The notes: generated by a model from the letters alone, not told the origin. 24,845 nt of DNA from an uncultured Verrucomicrobia subdivision 3 bacterium (GCA_903921455.1 CAIXPZ010000160.1:1-24845), one strand, 5' to 3'; shown: positions 1-8,943, numbered from the stretch's first letter. Numbers and translations: made by a program.

Positions 1-76
1 GGCCTTCGCCGACGGATTCAGAAGAGAAGATGTAACGGTTGCTCATTTAATTTTATGGTTTAACGCCAACAACATA

Positions 77-104
77 TTGACGTATCTGGATAAGATGATA
101 TAAC
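77..104 (+). promoter_or_regulatory. Candidate promoter of the arsR-methyltransferase gene
   Basis: A -35-like TTGACG (77-82) and a -10-like TATAAC (99-104) are separated by 16 bp, about 56 bp before the ATG at 161. The spacer holds a small dyad, ATCT-ggata-AGAT (84-96). That is where an autorepressing ArsR-family protein might bind, but this is inference; no known operator consensus was matched. Confidence 0.45.
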
Positions 105-160
105 AGATTTCAAATGCGTCAAACGGTTTCCTGAAATAATTTTGGCGCGGGAACAAAACC

Positions 161-1093
161 ATGTCTTCCACCTTAAAATCGCTCCGCGCCCTGTCCGACC
201 CGACGCGCCTGCGCCTCGTCGCGCTCCTCGAACGCGAGGAACTCTCGGTCAACGAATTGCAGGAAGTGACCCGCCTCGGCCAGTCGCGCATCTCGACGCA
301 TCTCGGGCTGCTCGCGGACTGCGCGATGGTCAGCTCGCGCCGCGAGGGCAAGCGGACGTTCTACAAGCTCAATCCCAACGCCGATGCCGTGGCGGGCGAA
401 TTCATCCAACTCGCGATCCGCGGCGCGCATGAACTGGCCGAACATTCGCACGACCAGATCAATCTCAAGCGCGTCCTCACCCGCCGCAAGGAACAGGCGC
501 AGGTATATTTCAATCATGTCGCCGGCCGCTTCGACCGCGTCTATGGCCCCGGCCGCTCGTGGCAGGCGTTCGGACACCTGCTGCTGCGAATCCTTCCGCC
601 GATCACCGTCGCCGATTTGGGTGCGGGCGAAGGACTGTTGAGCGAACTCCTGGCGCGCCGCGCCAAGAAAGTAATCGCCGTGGACAATTCAGAGAAGATT
701 GTGGCGTTCGGCGCAGCCAAGGCGAAGAAGAACGGGCTGAAGAATCTGGAGTTCCGTCTCGGCAACCTGCAAAACCCGCCGATCGACGCGGGCAGCGTGG
801 ACCTCGTGATTTTGAGTCAGGCCCTGCATCACGCCGAAGATCCGGCCGCCGCCTTGCTCAGTGCGGCAAAACTGCTCAAGCCCCACGGACAGATCTTGAT
901 TCTCGACCTGCTTAAACACAACTTCGAGAAAGCCCACGAGCTTTACGGCGACCGCTGGCTGGGCTTTGCCGAAAGCGATCTGCATCGCTGGCTGGAGGAA
1001 GCCGGTTTCAAGAAAATCGAAATCAGCATCGTCGCCGCCGAGGAACAGCCGCCGCATTTCCAGACGATTCTCGCCGGCGCGGAAAAAGCGTAG
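161..1093 (+). CDS. ArsR-family regulator fused to a SAM-dependent methyltransferase
   Basis: Residues about 1-100 form an ArsR/SmtB winged helix: 'LSDPTRLRLVALLE', then a recognition helix around 'GQSRISTHLGLL', then the wing 'SRREGKRTFYKL'. Residues about 110-310 form a class I methyltransferase of the UbiE/Methyltransf_11 type, with motif I 'VADLGAGEG' (150-158), an acidic strand end 'VIAVDNS' (171-177) and 'QALHHAEDP' (220-228). Such regulator-methyltransferase fusions are known, often near methionine/SAM-cycle genes; no such gene is visible here. The classic ELCVCDL metal-binding helix reads 'ELSVNEL', without cysteines, so metal sensing through that site is unlikely; SAM or SAH is a possible ligand (inference). 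It converges on leuS, 77 bp away. The ATG at 161 opens directly into the regulator domain. The methyltransferase substrate is unknown. Confidence 0.88.
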   Translation: MSSTLKSLRALSDPTRLRLVALLEREELSVNELQEVTRLGQSRISTHLGLLADCAMVSSRREGKRTFYKLNPNADAVAGEFIQLAIRGAHELAEHSHDQINLKRVLTRRKEQAQVYFNHVAGRFDRVYGPGRSWQAFGHLLLRILPPITVADLGAGEGLLSELLARRAKKVIAVDNSEKIVAFGAAKAKKNGLKNLEFRLGNLQNPPIDAGSVDLVILSQALHHAEDPAAALLSAAKLLKPHGQILILDLLKHNFEKAHELYGDRWLGFAESDLHRWLEEAGFKKIEISIVAAEEQPPHFQTILAGAEKA

Positions 1094-1135
1094 CGGCGTC
1101 TCGGCAAAGCGCCGGTCTTTGCGGACGACCACCAT

Positions 1136-1168
1136 GGGAAAAGAAATGGCGGCTTTCCGGCCGAAAGC
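1136..1168 (-). terminator. Weak candidate terminator of leuS
   Basis: Read on the minus strand just after the leuS stop, GCTTTC-ggccg-GAAAGC (1168-1152) makes a 6-bp stem followed by a broken T-rich run (about 1149-1137). The stem is short and the T run is interrupted, so the call is weak. It lies between convergent leuS and arsR and could serve either strand. Confidence 0.3.
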
Positions 1169-1170
1169 TG

Positions 1171-3885
1171 TTACGTCACAATCAAGTTCACCATCCGCTT
1201 CGGCACGATGATGACTTTCTTGATGGTCTTGCCGGCGATGAATGGCTGCACTTTCTCGCTCGCCTTCGCTGCCGCTTCAATCGTCGCGTTATCCGCATCC
1301 ACCGCCACCTTGATGGTGTCGCGGAACTTGCCGTTCACTTGCACGGGGATTTCCATCTCGCTCTCAACCAGCAAGGCCGGATCAAACTTGGGCCACGGCG
1401 CGTAGGCGAGCGAGGTTGCGGCCTGGCCGAACGTGGCGTGCAGACGTGCCCAGAGTTCCTCCGCGATGTGCGGCGCGAAAGGGGCAAGCAGTTGCAGGAA
1501 TGGTTTCAGCACGGACAACGGCTTCGTCTGCCACGTCATCGCTTCGTTGGTGAAGACCATCATCGCCGAGATGGCGGTGTTGAAACGCATGCCGTCCAAG
1601 TCTTCGGTGACTTTCTTGATGCACGCGTGCAGCGCCTTGAGTTGCGCGGGCGTCGCAGGGATGTCGGTGATGCCACCATCGAGCAGAATCAAATCCAGCA
1701 GTTCTCCATGCCTCTGTGCCTCAGTCGTTGTCTCGGCTTGTTCAAAAGCGGTTTCGGCCTTCTCATCCACAAACAAACGCCACACGCGGCCGAGGAAACG
1801 ATACACGCCCTCGACGCCCTTGGTGTTCCACGGTTTCGTGTCCTGCAACGGCCCCATGAACATCTCGTAAAGCCGGAACGCATCCGCGCCGTATTCCACC
1901 AGCACGTCGTCGGGATTCACCACATTGCCGCGTGACTTCGACATCTTCTGTCCGTCTTCGCCAAGGATGAGACCTTGATTGACGAGCTTGTAAAACGGCT
2001 CCGGCGTCGCGACGTAGCCGAGGTCGAACAACACCTTGTGCCAGAACCGCGCATAAAGCAGATGCAACACGGCGTGCTCTGTGCCGCCGACGTAAAGATC
2101 CACGCCCGCGGCCTTGCCGTTTGAGGCCATCCAATAATTATCCGCGTCCTTGCCGACGAACGATTGCGCGTTCTTCGCATCGGTGTAGCGCAGATAATAC
2201 CAGCAGGAGCCAGCCCATTGCGGCATCGTGTTCGTCTCGCGCGTCGCACCGAAGATTTCGTTCAACCACTCCTTGGCGCGAGCGAGTGGCGGTTCGCCGC
2301 CCGCAGTCGGCTTGTAATCTTCCAGCGTGGGCGGCAGCACGGGCAACGCGCTTTCCGGCAATGCCTCGTGATAAGATGGCTGACCGCTAGGTCCTTTTTT
2401 CCAAACGATCGGAAACGGCTCGCCCCAGTAACGCTGACGACTGAACAGCCAGTCGCGCAGTTTGTAATTGATGGTCTTCTTGCCGAGACTTTTTTCTTCC
2501 AGCCACGCGGAGATCTTCTTTTTGGCTTCGGCAGTGGGCAGACCATTAAGGAAACCTGAGTTCACGGCTGCGCCGTCATCGGTAAAACCTTGCCACTCGG
2601 TTTTCGCATCGCCTGGCTGCACGACTTGAATGACCGGCAAACCAAACTTCTGCGCGAATTCAAAGTCACGCGTATCATGCGCCGGCACAGCCATGATTGC
2701 CCCCGTGCCGTAACTCGCGAGCACATAGTCGGCAATCCAGATCGGAATCTTCTCGCCGTTGACCGGATTGATGGCGTAAGCGCCCGTGAACACCCCGGAT
2801 TTTTCCTTGGCAAGTTCCGTGCGCTCCAGATCGCTCTTGCGCGCGGTATGCGCGCGGTAATTCTCGACAGCTTCGCCCTGCTCTTCGGTAACAATGTCGT
2901 CCACCAGACGATGTTCAGGTGCGAGCACCATGTAAGTCGCGCCAAACAACGTGTCGGGACGCGTCGTGAAAACGCGGATTTTCTCAGGTGATCCATCAAT
3001 TTGAAAATCTACTTCCGCCCCCTCACTTCGGCCAATCCAGTTCCGCTGCATTTCTTTGAGCGAATCGCTCCAGTCAATCGTGTCGAGGTCGGCCAGCAGT
3101 TTCTCGGCGTAGGCAGTGATGCGGAGCATCCATTGGCGCATCGGCTTGCGGATGACCGGAAAGCCGCCCACTTCGCTCTTGCCGTCGATGACCTCTTCGT
3201 TGGCCAGCACCGTGCCGAGTTCGGGACACCAGTTCACCGGCGCTTCGCTGACGTAGGCGAGGCGTTTGGAATCGCGATAAGCGCGCTTCTGTTCTTCGGT
3301 TTTGCAATCGGCGGGAAGCGTGATCGTATCAACGGATTCAGCCTTATTCGTTTCTGGATTGAACCACGAATTGTAAAGCTTAAGGAAAACCCACTGCGTC
3401 CACTTGAAATATTCCACATCCGTCGTCGCGAATTCGCGCGACCAATCGTAGCTGAAGCCGAGGCTTTTGATCTGGCGAGTGAAGTTGGCGATATTCGCCT
3501 CGGTCGTCATACGCGGATGCTGGCCGGTCTTGACGGCGTATTGCTCGGCGGGCAGGCCGAACGAATCCCAGCCCATCGGATGCAGCACATTGAATCCAAC
3601 GGCGCGACGATAGCGCGCGAGAATATCCGTGGCCGTGTAACCTTCCGGATGCCCGACGTGCAGGCCGGCGCCGCTCGGATACGGAAACATGTCCAGGATG
3701 TAATACTTGGGCGGCAACTGCGTTGCGGCCACCTTGCCGGAAAGTCCGTGACGGACACCGAATGGGTGGCTCCCCGGCACTTCCTCACCGGGATTGAAGG
3801 CGCGGAATGCCTGTTGTTGCTCCCAGGCTTGCTGCCACTTGGGTTCGATCAGGTGAAACGGATATTGTCTGCGACTGCTTGCCAT
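1171..3885 (-). CDS. leuS: Leucine-tRNA ligase
   Basis: Cytoplasmic class Ia synthetase that charges tRNA-Leu. About 904 residues from the ATG at 3885, against about 860 in E. coli. That start opens '[18 protein letters not shown]', the usual LeuRS beginning; the frame stays open 43 codons further upstream, but that part does not resemble LeuRS. Visible: the HIGH-type signature 'HVGH' (76-79) after '[11 protein letters not shown]', the CP1 editing region with '[13 protein letters not shown]', the 'KMSKS' loop near residue 645, the anticodon-binding region, and the C-terminal domain ending 'KRMVNLIVT'. Two stretches look extra compared with typical LeuRS: about 20 residues before '[10 protein letters not shown]' (residues 37-57), and a longer loop after the KMSKS domain containing '[10 protein letters not shown]'. 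It is divergent from the signal peptidase gene. Confidence 0.97.
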   Translation of the reverse strand: MASSRRQYPFHLIEPKWQQAWEQQQAFRAFNPGEEVPGSHPFGVRHGLSGKVAATQLPPKYYILDMFPYPSGAGLHVGHPEGYTATDILARYRRAVGFNVLHPMGWDSFGLPAEQYAVKTGQHPRMTTEANIANFTRQIKSLGFSYDWSREFATTDVEYFKWTQWVFLKLYNSWFNPETNKAESVDTITLPADCKTEEQKRAYRDSKRLAYVSEAPVNWCPELGTVLANEEVIDGKSEVGGFPVIRKPMRQWMLRITAYAEKLLADLDTIDWSDSLKEMQRNWIGRSEGAEVDFQIDGSPEKIRVFTTRPDTLFGATYMVLAPEHRLVDDIVTEEQGEAVENYRAHTARKSDLERTELAKEKSGVFTGAYAINPVNGEKIPIWIADYVLASYGTGAIMAVPAHDTRDFEFAQKFGLPVIQVVQPGDAKTEWQGFTDDGAAVNSGFLNGLPTAEAKKKISAWLEEKSLGKKTINYKLRDWLFSRQRYWGEPFPIVWKKGPSGQPSYHEALPESALPVLPPTLEDYKPTAGGEPPLARAKEWLNEIFGATRETNTMPQWAGSCWYYLRYTDAKNAQSFVGKDADNYWMASNGKAAGVDLYVGGTEHAVLHLLYARFWHKVLFDLGYVATPEPFYKLVNQGLILGEDGQKMSKSRGNVVNPDDVLVEYGADAFRLYEMFMGPLQDTKPWNTKGVEGVYRFLGRVWRLFVDEKAETAFEQAETTTEAQRHGELLDLILLDGGITDIPATPAQLKALHACIKKVTEDLDGMRFNTAISAMMVFTNEAMTWQTKPLSVLKPFLQLLAPFAPHIAEELWARLHATFGQAATSLAYAPWPKFDPALLVESEMEIPVQVNGKFRDTIKVAVDADNATIEAAAKASEKVQPFIAGKTIKKVIIVPKRMVNLIVT
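1704..1730. repeat. Short interspersed-repeat-like segment inside leuS
   Basis: On the minus strand this reads ACTGAGGCACAGAGGCAT plus flanks and encodes '[10 protein letters not shown]'. From memory, the ACTGAGGCACAGAGGCA core resembles a short repeat that recurs between genes in several environmental phyla, Verrucomicrobiota among them. Here it is in frame in a LeuRS loop that is longer than usual. I could not count other copies; only this one was seen in the window. Confidence 0.45.
3715..3774. repeat. In-frame insertion with a short palindrome in leuS
   Basis: This part encodes about 20 residues ('[19 protein letters not shown]') between the N-terminal helix of LeuRS and the '[10 protein letters not shown]' block, where typical family members have only a few residues. 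It contains the perfect dyad GTCCGT-g-ACGGAC (about 3744-3756). The composition and palindrome suggest a small mobile or REP-like sequence captured in frame, but this is inference. Confidence 0.35.
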
Positions 3886-3895
3886 AGAGCGGAGT

Positions 3896-3923
3896 ATTCT
3901 ACGCGAAGAAGGCGCGGACTCAA
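3896..3923 (-). promoter_or_regulatory. Candidate leuS promoter next to the start codon
   Basis: On the minus strand TTGAGT (3923-3918), a 16-bp spacer and TAGAAT (3901-3896) lie only 10 nt before the ATG at 3885. Transcription would then start within a few bases of the initiation codon, giving a leaderless or nearly leaderless message. No Shine-Dalgarno sequence is visible. Confidence 0.45.
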
Positions 3924-3978
3924 TCGCGGAATGATTGTTTGCTCGCAACTTTCCGCCGGTTTCCGTTTTAATAGAAGC

Positions 3979-4500
3979 GTGACGAACGTAACTGAACAAC
4001 TCGCGCAGCCCCACTGGCTGCGCGTGGTGCTCATCGGCCGGCGGCCCAAGGCCACGTTGGTGCGCATTCTAATCTTGGGCGTCACCTGCCTCATCACGTT
4101 TAAGTTCATTCTCCTGCCCATCCGCGTTGATGGCATCTCGATGCTGCCGACGTATCACACCGGCCAAATCAATTGCATCAATCGCCTCGCTTACGTGCGC
4201 CACGAACCCCGGCGCGGCGACATCGTCTCCGTGCGACTGGCCGGCAACAGCATCATGTTCATGAAGCGCATCATCGGGCTACCCGGTGAAACCGTCGCCT
4301 TTCACCGTGGGCACGCCTTCATTAACGACCAACCGCTCGACGAACCCTACATCAAGCTTCCCTGCGACTGGGAGGCTGGGCCATTTAAGTGCAGCCCAAC
4401 CCAATACTACGTCGTGGGCGATAATCGTTCCATGCCGTTCGAGTTCCACACCAAAGGCCGCGCCGAACGCGACCACATCGCCGGTAAATTGTTTTTATGA
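3979..4500 (+). CDS. lepB: Type I signal peptidase
   Basis: Membrane serine protease (S26A) that removes signal peptides outside the cytoplasmic membrane. From the GTG at 3979 it has 173 residues: one membrane segment (about 28-48), then '[12 protein letters not shown]' with nucleophile Ser54, '[10 protein letters not shown]' with the general-base Lys96, and the conserved 'VVGDNR' (145-150). It is short, as in compact family members, and ends with the catalytic core. An in-frame ATG at 3931 would add 16 residues; I prefer GTG because the family N-terminus is short, but the start is uncertain and neither candidate has a clear ribosome site. The frame stays open far upstream, but only because it runs antisense to leuS. 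Its TGA overlaps the next gene's ATG, so the two are probably co-translated. Confidence 0.9.
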   Translation: MTNVTEQLAQPHWLRVVLIGRRPKATLVRILILGVTCLITFKFILLPIRVDGISMLPTYHTGQINCINRLAYVRHEPRRGDIVSVRLAGNSIMFMKRIIGLPGETVAFHRGHAFINDQPLDEPYIKLPCDWEAGPFKCSPTQYYVVGDNRSMPFEFHTKGRAERDHIAGKLFL

Positions 4501-4994
4501 AAACCGCATTCCGCCTTGTGCTATTCGCGGCCGTGGCCGTGCTGGGTTTTTGGCTTTGGACGATTCTCTTTCCCGGGCCGGAGAAAGTGATTCGCGGAAA
4601 GATGGCCAGCCTCGCCGCCATCGCCACCGTGGGCCCCGGCGACAGCAGCCTCAATCGCGCCGCCAAAGCCGCCAATCTGGTGAGCCAATTTACCGATGAC
4701 GCCCAGATCAGTCTGGATGCGCTGGGCCAAGGCGTCCGTACGATTTCGGGTCGCGATGAGATCCGGGAAAACAGTTGCGCGGGATTTGCCGCCCTGTCCG
4801 CGCTGAAGGTCGAATTTTTAGACGTGACCGTCCAGTTCGACGCCGACCAGCTGGGCGCCGACGTGAGTTGCACCGCCCGGGTTTATGTGGGTGACAGCAA
4901 GGATTACGGCGTCCAGGAAATGCGCTTTCAATTTAAGCGGACGGGCCAAGACTGGCTCATTTCTCGCGTGAAAACTGTTAAAACTCTTTCCTAG
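4497..4994 (+). CDS. Small membrane-anchored hypothetical protein, possibly NTF2-like
   Basis: 165 residues. The start codon overlaps the signal peptidase stop (ATGA), implying translational coupling. Residues about 5-26 form a hydrophobic N-terminal anchor or uncleaved signal ('LVLFAAVAVLGFWLWTILF'). The rest is soluble, presumably outside the membrane: 'SQFTDDAQISLDALGQGVRTISGRDEIREN' region, followed by alternating strands ending 'FQFKRTGQDWLISRVKTV'. The pattern of a helix pair, a 'GRDEI' turn and a closing strand with 'W' resembles NTF2/SnoaL-like folds with no assigned catalytic residues. Function unknown; position next to lepB suggests an envelope role at most. It ends six bases from the convergent lemA stop. 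Confidence 0.8.
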   Translation: MKTAFRLVLFAAVAVLGFWLWTILFPGPEKVIRGKMASLAAIATVGPGDSSLNRAAKAANLVSQFTDDAQISLDALGQGVRTISGRDEIRENSCAGFAALSALKVEFLDVTVQFDADQLGADVSCTARVYVGDSKDYGVQEMRFQFKRTGQDWLISRVKTVKTLS

Positions 4995-5005
4995 GAAGCT
5001 TTAAC
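4977..5005. repeat. Inverted repeat spanning two convergent stop codons
   Basis: GTTAAA (4977-4982) pairs with TTTAAC (5000-5005), and the palindrome TTCCTAGGAA (4988-4997) sits between them. The repeat contains the TAG of the upstream plus-strand gene and the TAA of the minus-strand GIDE-LemA gene. It may act as a weak two-way terminator or a barrier to read-through, but it is AT-rich and has no T tract. Confidence 0.4.
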
Positions 5006-6323
5006 TCTTCGGCATGAAATTCACCGTCACCGGCACGCGCTCAAAATCATTGGCCGCCATGAGCGCCTGCGGCTTCATCGCACCGAGCAGCGCAACGTAG
5101 CGTTCCGGCACGATCTCCAGCCGGGTGTTGTAGTGCGTGGCGATCTCGTTGAAATAACTTCGTGCCAGCGCAACCCGTTGCTCCGTATCCGACAGAGTTT
5201 TCTGTAGCGCTAAAAATGCGTCGTTCGCCTTGAGTTCGGGATACCGCTCGGCAATGCCAATGACCGCCTTGCTCACCGCGCCATGATCCGGCCCGACCAC
5301 ACCCGGCGGTGTGGCATCGAGTTGACTACGCAACGCCGCCAGCTCTGTCTGCAACTGGGCTTCATGATCCCGATACCCTTTCACGCAGTTCACCAGATTC
5401 GGAATGAGATCGAAACGGCGTTTCAATTGGATGTCCACCAGGGACCACGCCGCCCGCACGCGCTGGCGCACATCCACGAGGGCGTTGAACACCATCCAAA
5501 TCCATACCAGCAAACCGATGAATAAAAAGCCCGCCGCGAGGCTGATATAAATCAAGGTGTGTGATGGCAAATCCACATTCATCAATCCGTCCCGCCAAAC
5601 CATGCAGCCCACCGCTGCCAGCAGGCCAAAAATCGTCCAACCGCGCGAACCCCATTTCATGCCGGAACTCACCTGCTCCTCACTACGCGTGGAGATGAGA
5701 AAGAGCGGCGCATGTTCATCCGCCGCAATTTCCGGCGCGACGATATCTTTTCGTTCGCGCGATTGGCCGACGACGTAAAGATCGGCTTCGACCGGAATGC
5801 CCAGTTCCACAAAACGCCGGCGATGATCGGAATCCATCACCCCATTAGCCGGGCCTTTGCCGTAATACAACGCACTCAACGGCGTGCACGTTTCGTCGAA
5901 CATCGTCGACGGTTCGATCTTCGCACCGTCGGGACGAATCAGAATCACGCCGCAATCGTCCTGCAAATAGAAGGGGATCGTCTCGCCACCATCATCCACG
6001 CGCGTCCAGCCACTCTCATGACGCGTCACCGTGCGGGTGTTACCCTTGCTGTCCGTCTCCGTCGTCGTGACCGTGCGCGACCAGTGTTCCTCCACCGTCC
6101 ACGCGTAATGCACACAGGCTTGTTCCGCGAGGTAACTGCGGAGCGGCTGCGCCGATTCCGCCGTGCCTTTGAGTTCCACGAATCCGATAAAGACGCCGGA
6201 AGTTTTGGAAGTCGGCAGATTATCAATCAGCCGCCGCCGCCGCCCGTTGCGGAAGGCCATCACCAAACCAACCACCGCCAACATCGCGCCAACCAGCGGC
6301 AGGAATGGGGCGAAATCATGCAT
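5001..6323 (-). CDS. LemA-family protein with an N-terminal GIDE-like domain
   Basis: 440 residues, more than twice a usual LemA protein. There is a membrane segment at about 8-24, then a domain at about 40-210 ('SGVFIGFVELKGTA', 'ALYYGKGPAN', 'DLYVVGQSRE') resembling the GIDE domain of MUL1-type membrane ubiquitin ligases, which in bacteria has no RING finger. Two membrane segments follow (about 230-243 and 257-279). The LemA helix bundle at about 280-435 has the signature 'VRAAWSLVDIQLKRRFDLIP' and 'NLVNCVKGYRDHE'. LemA proteins are membrane-anchored; their role is unclear. It is the last gene of the minus-strand array, 8 bp after coaX. The GIDE assignment rests on pattern memory and is less certain than LemA. 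Confidence 0.85.
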   Translation of the reverse strand: MHDFAPFLPLVGAMLAVVGLVMAFRNGRRRRLIDNLPTSKTSGVFIGFVELKGTAESAQPLRSYLAEQACVHYAWTVEEHWSRTVTTTETDSKGNTRTVTRHESGWTRVDDGGETIPFYLQDDCGVILIRPDGAKIEPSTMFDETCTPLSALYYGKGPANGVMDSDHRRRFVELGIPVEADLYVVGQSRERKDIVAPEIAADEHAPLFLISTRSEEQVSSGMKWGSRGWTIFGLLAAVGCMVWRDGLMNVDLPSHTLIYISLAAGFLFIGLLVWIWMVFNALVDVRQRVRAAWSLVDIQLKRRFDLIPNLVNCVKGYRDHEAQLQTELAALRSQLDATPPGVVGPDHGAVSKAVIGIAERYPELKANDAFLALQKTLSDTEQRVALARSYFNEIATHYNTRLEIVPERYVALLGAMKPQALMAANDFERVPVTVNFMPKS

Positions 6324-6331
6324 GGTTCAAA

Positions 6332-7078
6332 TCATCTTGCCAGCCACACGAGTCGCAACCCTTCCAGCGTCAGGTCCGGCTCGACCGCCGAAATTTCCGG
6401 CAATTTCGCCGCGATCAACTTGGCATAGCCCCCCGTGGCCACGACCGGCAGCTTTTTCACACGCAACTCGCGTTTCAGTTCCGCAATCAACTCGCGCACC
6501 AGGCCGCGATAGCCATGCACCGCACCGACCAGCATCGCTTCTTCCGTGCTTTTGCCGATGGCGGTTTTGATGTCACGGATTTCGATCCTCGGCAATAGCG
6601 CGGTTTTCTCATGGAGATAGTTCGTCATCGCCGCCAGCCCCGGCGCAATGATTCCTCCGACATAATTTCCCTTGGCATTCACCACATCAAAGGTCACCGC
6701 TGTGCCAAAATCCACGACGACCACCGGCGCACCAAAATGCTTGCGGGCAGCCACGGAATTGGCCAACCGGTCCGCGCCAATGGAGGCGGGCTGGGGATAA
6801 TCCACGCCCACGCCGCGAATGGTTTTGGCATTCACCTCCAGCGCCTCCAATCTCCAGGTTGAACGCACCGCCTTGCGCACCAGCGGCGTCACGCGCGGCA
6901 CAACGCTGCATAATACCGCGCCGGTAATTTTTCGGGAGCCAGCGAATTTCTTAACCTGCGCCGCGCCCCCGCCGCCCAACCAAGCAAGGGTTGAGATGTC
7001 CTTTTGTTTAAGCACGCGACCTTCATCGGCAAGGCCGAGATGCGTATGCGTGTTGCCAATGTCGAATAAGAGAATCAT
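6332..7078 (-). CDS. coaX: Type III pantothenate kinase
   Basis: Cytoplasmic enzyme for the first step of CoA synthesis (pantothenate to 4'-phosphopantothenate), of the ASKHA fold. 248 residues, normal for the family. Visible: the phosphate-binding 'FDIGNTHTHLGL' with Asp6, 'GADRLANSVAAR' (101-112), 'VVVDFGTAVTFDVV' with Asp123, and 'GGIIAPGLAAM' following it. The ATG overlaps the birA stop by 4 bp (ATGA), so it is translationally coupled. The pairing of coaX with birA is common in bacteria. No type I PanK is visible here. Confidence 0.95.
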   Translation of the reverse strand: MILLFDIGNTHTHLGLADEGRVLKQKDISTLAWLGGGGAAQVKKFAGSRKITGAVLCSVVPRVTPLVRKAVRSTWRLEALEVNAKTIRGVGVDYPQPASIGADRLANSVAARKHFGAPVVVVDFGTAVTFDVVNAKGNYVGGIIAPGLAAMTNYLHEKTALLPRIEIRDIKTAIGKSTEEAMLVGAVHGYRGLVRELIAELKRELRVKKLPVVATGGYAKLIAAKLPEISAVEPDLTLEGLRLVWLAR

Positions 7079-8052
7079 TTTTCCAAAATCACGTCACCAC
7101 CGATGATGCGTTCCAAGTGGCCATGCTCAGTGCGGACGAGCAGGGCGCCATCGTCATCGAGCGCCTCGGCGCGGCCACGGAATTTGCGGTCACCCATATG
7201 AACGGTCACGTTGCGGCCGATCGTCACGCAGGCGGCTTCCCATTCGTCCGCGATTTCGGGAAATTTTCCCGCGCAGATGCGCGCGTAGTCAAAGTCCAGT
7301 TCCCGCAACACTTCCGCAGCCAGTTCAGCCCGGGAGATTTCCTCGCCCGCCGCAAGCTTCAGCGAGGTGGCGATCTGGCGCAATTCGCCGGGAAAATCAT
7401 TCGCGCTCTGGTTCACGTCCACGCCGACGCCAATGATGATATGACGCACGCGATCCACTTCCGCGCTCAATTCGGTGAGAATGCCGGCCACCTTTTTTCC
7501 GCCGAGCAACAGGTCGTTCGGCCATTTGATCTCGGCTTTCAAGCCGGTAATTGTATTAATCGCACGGCGCAAGGCCGTGGCGGAAATCACAGTCAATTGC
7601 GTCGTCTCCTGCGGGCGCAAATTTGGCCGGAGCAGCACGGAAAACCATAGTCCTTTGCGCGTGGGCGATTGCCAGACTCGCCCCAACCGCCCCCGGCCCT
7701 TGGTCTGTGATTCAGCAAAGACCACATAGCCTTCCTTCACCCCATCGCGCGCCAGTTTTTCCACGACATCGTTGGTGGAGGTGGTTTGCTCAAAGACCTG
7801 GATGTCGCGCCCCACAATCTTCGTGGGGCCGAGACGCGCGCGCAAATCATCCGCGTGCAGCGCATCGGGCGAACTGATGAGTTTGTAGCCAAAATGGGGA
7901 CTGGCCTCGATATCGTAGCCGACCTTGCGCAACTCATCCATGCGCGCCCAGATCGCCGCGCGGCTGATGGCGAGTTGCTCCGCCAGTTGCGCTCCGGAAA
8001 CCCCGCCAGAATTAGCGCGTAAGGCGGAAAGGATTTTGGCGTCGGTGGTCAT
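7075..8052 (-). CDS. birA: Biotin-protein ligase with HTH domain
   Basis: Activates biotin with ATP and attaches it to the biotin carboxyl carrier protein of acetyl-CoA carboxylase. 325 residues. Residues about 1-60 form a winged helix ('GAQLAEQLAISRAAIWARMD'), as in bifunctional BirA that also represses biotin genes. The catalytic domain follows, with 'GRGRLGRVW' (119-127), 'KWPND' (176-180) and 'GVGVDVNQS'. The C-terminal SH3-like part ends 'GGDVILEK'. No bio operon lies in the window, so repressor function is inferred only from the HTH. It overlaps nadC and coaX by 4 bp each. Confidence 0.95.
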   Translation of the reverse strand: MTTDAKILSALRANSGGVSGAQLAEQLAISRAAIWARMDELRKVGYDIEASPHFGYKLISSPDALHADDLRARLGPTKIVGRDIQVFEQTTSTNDVVEKLARDGVKEGYVVFAESQTKGRGRLGRVWQSPTRKGLWFSVLLRPNLRPQETTQLTVISATALRRAINTITGLKAEIKWPNDLLLGGKKVAGILTELSAEVDRVRHIIIGVGVDVNQSANDFPGELRQIATSLKLAAGEEISRAELAAEVLRELDFDYARICAGKFPEIADEWEAACVTIGRNVTVHMGDRKFRGRAEALDDDGALLVRTEHGHLERIIGGDVILEK

Positions 8053-8897
8053 ACAAAATCCAAGCCAATATCCACGGCGCGGGCAGAATGCGTGATGGCG
8101 CCGACAGAGATGAAATCCACGCCAGTCGCGGCAATGGCGCGGACGGTTTTCAAATTTACGCCTCCACTAGCCTCGGTCTTGGCGCGGCCCCGGATAATTT
8201 TCACCGCCGCGCACAACTCTGCAGGCGGCATGTTATCGAGCAGGATGATGTCCGCACCTGCATCGGCGGCTTGCGCTACCTGTTCCAGCGTATCCGCCTC
8301 GACTTCGACTTTCAGCTTCGGAAACTTTTGGCGGGCGCGAGTGACGGCGGCGGCGATGGCGTTTGGTTGTTCGTTTTGCAGTGCGACCAGATGGTTATCC
8401 TTGATCAGCACCATGTCAAACAGGCCGATGCGATGGTTTTTTCCGCCGCCGCAAGCCACGGCATATTTTTCGAACCGTCGCCAGCCGGGCGTCGTTTTGC
8501 GCGTGTCGAGAATCCTGGCGCGCGTGCCTTTGACCGCCACGGCAAACTGCGCAGTCGCCGTGGCGACGCCGGAAAGCCGCTGGACAAAATTTAACGCGAT
8601 GCGTTCGGCGCTTAAAACAGCCCGGCTGGAACCGGAAATTTTCAGCAGCGATTTTCCGGCGGAGACTTGCTGGCCGTCGCGGACGAGTTTTTGAATTTTT
8701 ATTTTTGGTGAAAGTTGCTTGAAGGCAAGTTCGGCAAATTGGATTCCCGCAACTACCAGCGGTTCGCGCGCGTTCATCCACGCGGCGGCCTTGGCATTGG
8801 CGGGAACCGTGGCGAGGGTGGTCACATCGCCGCTGCCAAGATCTTCAGCAAGCGCGGCACGGACGGCACGGCGAATTTCGGCGACGGTGAGTTCCAC
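8049..8897 (-). CDS. nadC: Nicotinate-nucleotide pyrophosphorylase (carboxylating)
   Basis: Converts quinolinate and PRPP to nicotinate mononucleotide in de novo NAD synthesis. 282 residues, the usual length, with 'LAEDLGSGDVTT' (16-27), 'RKTTPGWRRFEKYAV' (133-147), 'GGGKNHRIGLFD' (150-161) and 'IKDNH' (165-169), which carry the quinolinate- and phosphate-binding basic residues. The start is GTG at 8897; no better ATG precedes the conserved N-terminus. It lies 46 bp after the small roadblock-like gene, and its TGA overlaps the birA ATG. nadA and nadB are not in the window. Confidence 0.95.
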   Translation of the reverse strand: MELTVAEIRRAVRAALAEDLGSGDVTTLATVPANAKAAAWMNAREPLVVAGIQFAELAFKQLSPKIKIQKLVRDGQQVSAGKSLLKISGSSRAVLSAERIALNFVQRLSGVATATAQFAVAVKGTRARILDTRKTTPGWRRFEKYAVACGGGKNHRIGLFDMVLIKDNHLVALQNEQPNAIAAAVTRARQKFPKLKVEVEADTLEQVAQAADAGADIILLDNMPPAELCAAVKIIRGRAKTEASGGVNLKTVRAIAATGVDFISVGAITHSARAVDIGLDFV

Positions 8898-8943
8898 GCG
8901 AACAAGATGGCGACCGGGCAGAAAAGGAAAAGCAAAAAGGCGT

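Noticed and set aside
3..35. Frame reading 'PSPTDSEEKM' then TAA at the window edge, possibly the end of an upstream gene
   Set aside because: Only ten codons are visible and nothing supports a family, so it was not called.
3001..3978. Long plus-strand open frame upstream of the signal peptidase
   Set aside because: It is antisense to leuS; only the part from about 3979 has signal peptidase motifs.
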